DNA from: Isoetes taiwanensis | Lineage: Eukaryota; Streptophyta; Lycopodiopsida; Isoetales; Isoetaceae | Length of the DNA: 64,000 nt | NCBI GenBank assembly: GCA_021234155.1 | Contig: JAJEKV010000035.1 | Location: 5,160,224-5,224,223, forward strand | Reading direction: 5' to 3' | In this document: piece after piece, positions 58,937-64,000 of the stretch | Numbering within the stretch: the first letter of the stretch is position 1 | Layout of the letters: every line of letters starts with the position of its first letter | Position numbers and translations under genes: made by a program | The notes under the pieces: model-generated | What the model was told of the DNA's origin: nothing | The model's database searches: none | Seen by the model: the letters and a program-made list of their open reading frames with translations, nothing else

Positions 58937-59290
58937 TTTTTTTTTTTTTTTTTTTTTTTTTAGGGTAAGGATATCATATCATAATATAATATTAATATTA
59001 ATATGCTTCTTTATATACACCCCCCTCAGATCTTGGCCGTCGGTCAGATTTTATATGCTCCCTTGCAATCTCGTCCGTCGGATCTGATGGCTTCTAGAAG
59101 CTTCTTGGCAGCCCTGTGGTGGTCCATCTCGACCGTCCATTTGTTTGGGATCTCCCAAATTTTACCCAAATTTTTTTTGCATTGGGGGGGAATTGGGGGG
59201 GAATTGAACCCCTGACCCCCTCACCCCTACAAAGGGGGTTTGGGGGGGGGAACGCCTCAACCAACTTTCCACACCTCCATTTAGGGATGT
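58937..59290 (-). mobile_element. candidate tRNA-derived SINE
   Basis: On the minus strand AGTTGGTTGAGGCG (59266-59253) resembles a tRNA box A. GGTTCAATTC (59210-59201), flanked by gggg and cccc, resembles box B. The pair lies about 56 bp apart. The sequence then runs about 240 bp to cttaccct and an A tail (26 T on the plus strand at 58937-58962). C runs make the head diverged. No target duplication was identified. Confidence 0.4.
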
Positions 59291-59309
59291 GCTTTTTTCT
59301 TGTTAAGGT

Positions 59310-60170
59310 TACCTCGAACTCTAATAGTTCTAGAATGTCTAGGATGGTTCTAGAATTTAGGGTTTGCACATATATCCCACATGCATAGATGCAAAAAAGA
59401 GCCTCTTTTCCAATATATAAAAAGGCCATCCAGATGGGAATAAGCATTCTGGTTTTTGGCTAGAAAATTCTAGATTGGAGTTCTAGAATGCTCTAGAAAG
59501 TTCTAGAATGTTCCAAAAATTATGGAATGTTCTGGAAAATTCAGGGGCTTCCTAGAACTTCTAGAATGTTCTAGAAAAACCTAGAAACTTCTAGAACCTT
59601 CTAGAAGAATCTAGAACCTTCTAGCATCTTCTAGAAGAATCTAGGATCAGGGGGTTCTAGAATCTAGAACCTTCTAGAACAATAAAAAAAAGTTGTAAAA
59701 TTTTGTAAAAAGTAAAAAAAAAAGTTACGAAATTTGAACCTGATTCTAGAAGAACCTATTCTAGAATATAGAACCTTCTAGAACAATAAAAAAAAAAAGT
59801 TGTAAAATTTTGTAAAAAGTAAAAAAAAGTTACGAAATTTAAACCTTATTCTAGAAAAACCTATTCTAGAATTTAGGGTTTGCACATATATCCCACATGC
59901 ATAGATGCAAAAAAGAGCCTCTTTTTCAGTATATAAAGAAGCTATCCAGATGGGAATAAGCATTCTGGTTTTTAGCTAGAAAATTCTAGATTGAAGTTCT
60001 AGAATGCTCTAGAAAGTTCTACGATGTTCCAAAAATCTCCCAAACAAGGGGAATTATAGAAAGTAAAAAAAAACATAAGGGAATCTATAGAAATATAAAG
60101 AAACCTTATTCTAGAACCTTCTAAAATGTTCTAGAACATTCTAGAACTTTCTAGCCTAGAACATTGAACC
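59310..60170. repeat. array of TTCTAGAA palindromes (heat-shock-element-like)
   Basis: Dozens of ttctagaa or close forms. At least three perfect four-module runs of alternating TTC and GAA with 2-bp gaps occur: 59496-59513, 59559-59576 (TTCTAGAATGTTCTAGAA) and 60129-60146 (TTCTAGAACATTCTAGAA). Two TATA-like sites (tatataaaaagg near 59415 and tatataaagaag near 59932) lie inside matching blocks. Confidence 0.75.
59350..60038. repeat. direct repeats within the TTCTAGAA array
   Basis: A 170-bp block (ttctagaatttagggtttgc to gatgttccaaaaat) occurs at about 59350-59520 and 59868-60038. Between them a 105-bp unit (ccttctagaacaataaaaaa to acctattctagaat) is repeated twice at 59656-59865. Confidence 0.8.
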
Positions 60171-60174
60171 TTTT

Positions 60175-60550
60175 ATAATGCTCTAGCTATAATATTCTAG
60201 AACTAAGAGAATCTCACACAATCTAAGTAAATCTAAAACATGCTAAAATTCGAACTTGCTCCGTAGGAACATACACCGTAGGACGTGTTAAAAACTTGTA
60301 TATTAATATAATTAAATTATACAGTGAATGTCCCCTTTAGGGATAGATAGAAAGAATTGTCACTAATGGGGTTATCCCTCCAGTCCAGTTTTGTACTCCG
60401 TGGCAGCAGTTCCAGTCTTCTCTAACCCTAGGTTACTATAGGGTATCTCCCGTCTTCTCCCAGGGCCGATACTACCTAGTACTTTTGGCCACTTTCCAAG
60501 AAAGGTGGATGTAAGGATATCCCCTTTGCATGATAGTTGAATTTCCAAAT
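60175..60550. other. 3' flank of the minus-strand LINE
   Basis: Probable 3' untranslated part of the LINE. No clear A tail on the minus strand was found, so its end is uncertain. Confidence 0.35.
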
Positions 60551-60554
60551 GGGT

Positions 60555-63500
60555 TTACCTCTGCTGATCACTTATCCATCTTATGAGTCCCAATGGCATC
60601 TGAAGAACGAGTAAAACCCTATCAGACTTCCGATCCTGTCCAGCTCTCTGTTGTAGTTGCATCCAAACTTCCGGTGATGAGCCAGGGCCATGAGAGCCAC
60701 CTCTTGGTTGAACTGATTTTTTATTCCGTCTACTGATGTAGCTAAGCCACCAAGAGCTACTCCACATCGGTGCTTCCATATACACCAAAGAGATATGTTG
60801 GTAAGTGTTAGCTGGATGATATCTTCCCCTAGGTTGATTAAGATTTCTGGCCATGATAATTGATGCATATCCAGCCCAATGATTGGACTGACCCATCTCC
60901 AGAAGTCGCTTATTTTAGGACAGAAGAAGAGGTGATCCAGTGTCTCTGAGGCGCCACAGCCCAATGGGCAAAGATCGTGGTGCACTATGTCTCTGTTCAG
61001 TAACCAGGTCATATTACATAGACCGTCCTGTAGACTGCTCCAACAAACAAATTGTGACTTTCTTGAACACAGAGAAGTCCAGGACTTAGTTAATAGTCTT
61101 ATAGTTTCTGCTTGATCCAATCCCAATGTTTCAGCTGCTTTAAGTGGGGGTGATGGCATCAGCAGATCATATATTTTTCTGACCTTATAGCCATCTTCAT
61201 CCCCACACATCCATTTTTCCTCAGGCCCTGCAATGCCTGAGAGCGCAATAACATTTCTCATTATTTCTTTGAACACCCTTCTGTCCCCTACCCCAAAGGG
61301 TCCTCAGTCTAGTCCGTGAGATCCATCTGTCATTTTCCCATAAGTGCCCCACCTTAGTTACACCTGCCTCAGTGACACGCCATTTGACAAAGATACGAGG
61401 GTGTGCCAGTGCTAGTGGAAGTTGGTCCTTTTCCCAAATTTGTACATTCCAAAATATGCTAAGACCTCCAGCTTCCCATGGAGCATCAGCCACATGGAAA
61501 AGGTCTTGCACTTCTTGCCATGCTCCCAGAATTTTCCTCATTATAGGGGACGTGCCCGGGCCCATTGTGAACTTGTAGAAGAGGGACCCAATCTCCTCCC
61601 TCGGAGTAGAGGGTTTTGCCTCTTATTTTGCCTTGATGAAGCCAGAATCTCACTATGTCAATTGCCGGTGATCTATCTTTCTGAATTGCCCGCCAGACAA
61701 ACTTAGCCGCTAGTGCTTTTGCCTGAATCATTGGGTCTTTACATCCTAGACCTCCATCCTTTCTGTCTCGACACATTTCTGACCATGCCACCTTCGTTTT
61801 TTTCCCCCATATGAATTTATGGATAATAACCAGAATCTGGTCATATACATACTTTTGTGCCACTATTGCCGACGAATAAAAGATATGCGTGGCATTGAGG
61901 ATTGCATTTGCTACTGTCACTCGTCCCATTGTTGAGAGAGCTTTACAGGACCATAGATTGACCTTTTTTCGAATCTTTTCTATGATAGGAGACCATAGCC
62001 CTTTTAGATTATCTGCTAGATTAAGAGGCATTCCCAGTAGCTTAATAGTCTTTGAGGCGGCTATTACATGATAGTTCCATGCCCTAACCCTGGCATCGGC
62101 AGCCCCATCAAAAGGCCATATAATAGCACACTTGGCTGGGTTGATTCCTATTCCGGCGATAGAGAAAAAGGAATCCAATGCATTCTGGAAGGCTTCGAAG
62201 CTCTCATCATCGTATCTTAAGAAAAGGAAAGTATCATCCGCATACTGCATTATTGTCAACCTTCTGTCTGATCCAGGGAGAATTAAGCCATTTACCGTAC
62301 CTCTTGCCTCCAAATTCTTGACCATGCAAGTTAGAAGATTTGCCATAATCAGAAATAAGTATGGGGCGAGAGGGCAGCCCTGTCTAATTCCTTTCCTGAG
62401 GTCAAAGAGACTAGTGGATTGACCATTCACTAGCACTGATGCAGATGCCATCTTATTCAACCCCATGACTAGATTTATGAAGTCCGTTTCAAAGCCCATT
62501 TGTGCCATAACATCCTCTAATCCACACCATCTTAGTGAGTCATAGGCCCGGCGAAAGTCAAGTTTAAGCATGACACACTTTTGGCTTGAGTGCTTACACC
62601 AGTGAAGCCCCTCCCTGGCAGCCAAGTAATTGTCCAGGATGTTCCTATTTGGAAGAAATGCTGATTGCTCATACCCTATTACACGGTCCAAGATTGGCTT
62701 AATTCGGGTAGCTATTACCTTCATGATTACTTTGTACAGAACATTGGTCAATGCTATCGGTCTCCATTCATTGATAACCTGAGGCCTACTTACTTTTGGA
62801 ATGAGTGCAATGAATCCAGCTGCCAAGGTTGGATGGAGATATCTAACAGCCCAGGCTCCTTTGACTGCAGCGGCAAAGAAGGGACCCAAGATATCCCAGA
62901 ATTCCACATAGAACTCTGGTGGGAACCCATCTGGCTCTGGGGATTTCCCAGAGGCTAGAGAACTTAACGCCTTGCAGATTTCTGCATCACCTGGTTCCTG
63001 AAGCAATAGTCTGTTCTCCTCATCACTTATTGAAAGGTCTTGACGGATGGAAGATAGCCATTTTGAGCATTGGGAGGAATAATCCTTTGGAAGAGGATCT
63101 TCCTTGAAAAGCCCCTCGTAGCTATTTCTGAAAAATGATCTTATTTCGGCTTCACCTTTTATGACTTCATGCTGGTCATCAATTACTGAAGTAATGCTGT
63201 TCTCAGCCAACCTGGATCCAGCTAATCTAAAGAAACACTTAGAGTTTTCATGATCCACTTCGGCGTACCACTTAGTCCTAGATCTCATGGCTGCCCCATG
63301 TGCTTCTTCTTCCTCTATTGCTTTGACTTTGATGCTTAATTCTTCCTCAAGATTCTGATGTACAGAGTTAAATGGGTCGGAGACTAAATCTTGTTTCACT
63401 TGTCGGATTTGATTGTACAAATCAGCTTTGGTTCTTTGGAATTCCTGGGCCCGCTCTCTGCCCCATTTCTTTATCCAATCCTTTATTAGTGCACTTTTTC

Positions 63501-63723
63501 TAATCCATGCTTTCATAGTAGGAAGCTCATCTTCCCTTGGTTGTGTCGTAATGAATTCTCTGAACGGGGTGCAGAATGCTTCCTTTCCTAAGAGGCCAGT
63601 ATTGAATTTAAAGGGAACATTGCCCCTTCTTCTTGCAGTGGGAAGCTCCTCAAGTATTAGTTTTTGTGGCACATGGTCAGACTGCGAGAAGGCAAGGTCT
63701 CCTTCCACATAACATTTATCCAT
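60555..63723 (-). pseudogene. LINE ORF2 (reverse transcriptase and zf-RVT), minus strand
   Basis: The 745-codon frame 63723-61486 starts at the end of the endonuclease (SQSDHVPQKLIL). The reverse transcriptase follows: KSPEPDGFPPEFY (family form has G for the first E), FIALIPKV, EWRPIALTNVLYKV, SAFLPNRNILDN, LDFRRAYDSLRW, GIRQGCPLAPYLF and QYADDTFLF with the catalytic YADD. Then come IHKFIWG and GGLGCKDP. Frameshifts at about 61560 and 61270 lead to the C-terminal zf-RVT (CPLGCGASETLDHLFFCP, near 60960-60900) and a last shift near 60600. Almost complete 3' of the endonuclease but inactive. Upstream, the endonuclease start is on the opposite strand. Confidence 0.88.
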
Positions 63724-63782
63724 GAATGGGGAAGGAAACTAGATGAGTGAAGAGAAAAAACAGCTGTACTTTTAAGGTCACA

Positions 63783-64000
63783 ATGAATTTTAAAGTCCTG
63801 AGCTGGAATATCAGAGGGGTGAAGTCCTTGAAATTTAAGAGTAACAGACTCTCACTAGCAACAAGAAAAATGAATCCAGATATCATATGCTTTTAGGAAC
63901 ACAAGTGTAAGAAGGAAGAAGTTGATGCTCTATTTAAAATAATAGGGAATGAATATGTTGGAATAGTCTCAGCAAAGGAAAAATCTAGTCCAGGCATATT
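63783..64000 (+). pseudogene. LINE endonuclease N-terminus, plus strand, runs off right edge
   Basis: The ATG at 63783 reads MNFKVLSWNIRGVKS, then MNPDIICF, a TAG where Gln is expected, and EHKCKKEEVDAL. This is the start of the APE-type endonuclease of L1-like ORF2 (family form LSWNIRGL, PDIICLQE). It lies 60 bp from the truncated 5' end of the minus-strand LINE and points away from it. Confidence 0.8.

Noticed and set aside
59778-59963. Small minus-strand frames in the TTCTAGAA array
   Set aside because: Repeat-derived; no protein character.
1-64000. tRNA or rRNA genes
   Set aside because: None was seen. The only tRNA-like sequence is the diverged SINE-type head at 59.2 kb.

Overview
This is a land-plant nuclear window that is rich in transposable elements and poor in genes. 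Plant signs are LTR elements primed by initiator-Met tRNA (TGGTATCAGAGC), Ty1/copia, chromodomain Ty3/gypsy and L1-type LINEs, Helitron 3' ends, TATA boxes, GT-AG and GC-AG introns, and a metal-binding protein with a CaaX end typical of plant HIPPs. The species cannot be named. Heavy nesting and decay suggest a large genome such as that of a fern, lycophyte or gymnosperm.

Layout. 1-1300: a minus-strand reading frame of unknown function, free of frameshifts but broken by four stops, with its promoter. 1.7-3.1 kb: a polypurine block. 3.1 and 5.66 kb: two Helitron 3' ends, with a decayed LINE between them. 5.9-13.4 kb: two separately decayed copies of a divergent histone H3 gene, mixed with a chromodomain gypsy end, its truncated LTR, and a complete inverted LTR with primer site of the same family. 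One H3 copy lies directly behind that primer site. 15.2-19.8 kb: a multi-exon minus-strand gene of unknown function with a few lesions. 20.8-30.8 kb: an unfamiliar block with an intact 204-aa ORF, three related small genes with matching core promoters, a long decayed minus-strand coding region, and at least 18 short GC-rich palindromes. 31-44 kb: AT-rich sequence with a 2.5-kb near-identical direct duplication and retroposon poly(A) ends. 44.4-52.9 kb: a young copia element inside a LINE, with a 5-bp target duplication. 55-57 kb: an HIPP-like gene and a broken relative. 57.4-60.2 kb: a 150-bp palindrome, a candidate SINE and an array of TTCTAGAA motifs. 60.5-64 kb: a minus-strand LINE placed head-to-head with a plus-strand LINE endonuclease.

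The most unusual content is the H3-variant gene (start resembling the H3 tail, long insert, complete H3 fold). With the reading frame at 1-1171 it shares a core promoter and a 68-bp hairpin element whose inner stem differs between copies by paired changes. The second unusual system is the small-gene family and palindromes at 21-31 kb. Most genes are decayed. Where the original codon can be guessed, most premature stops fit C-to-T change, as expected in methylated silenced DNA.
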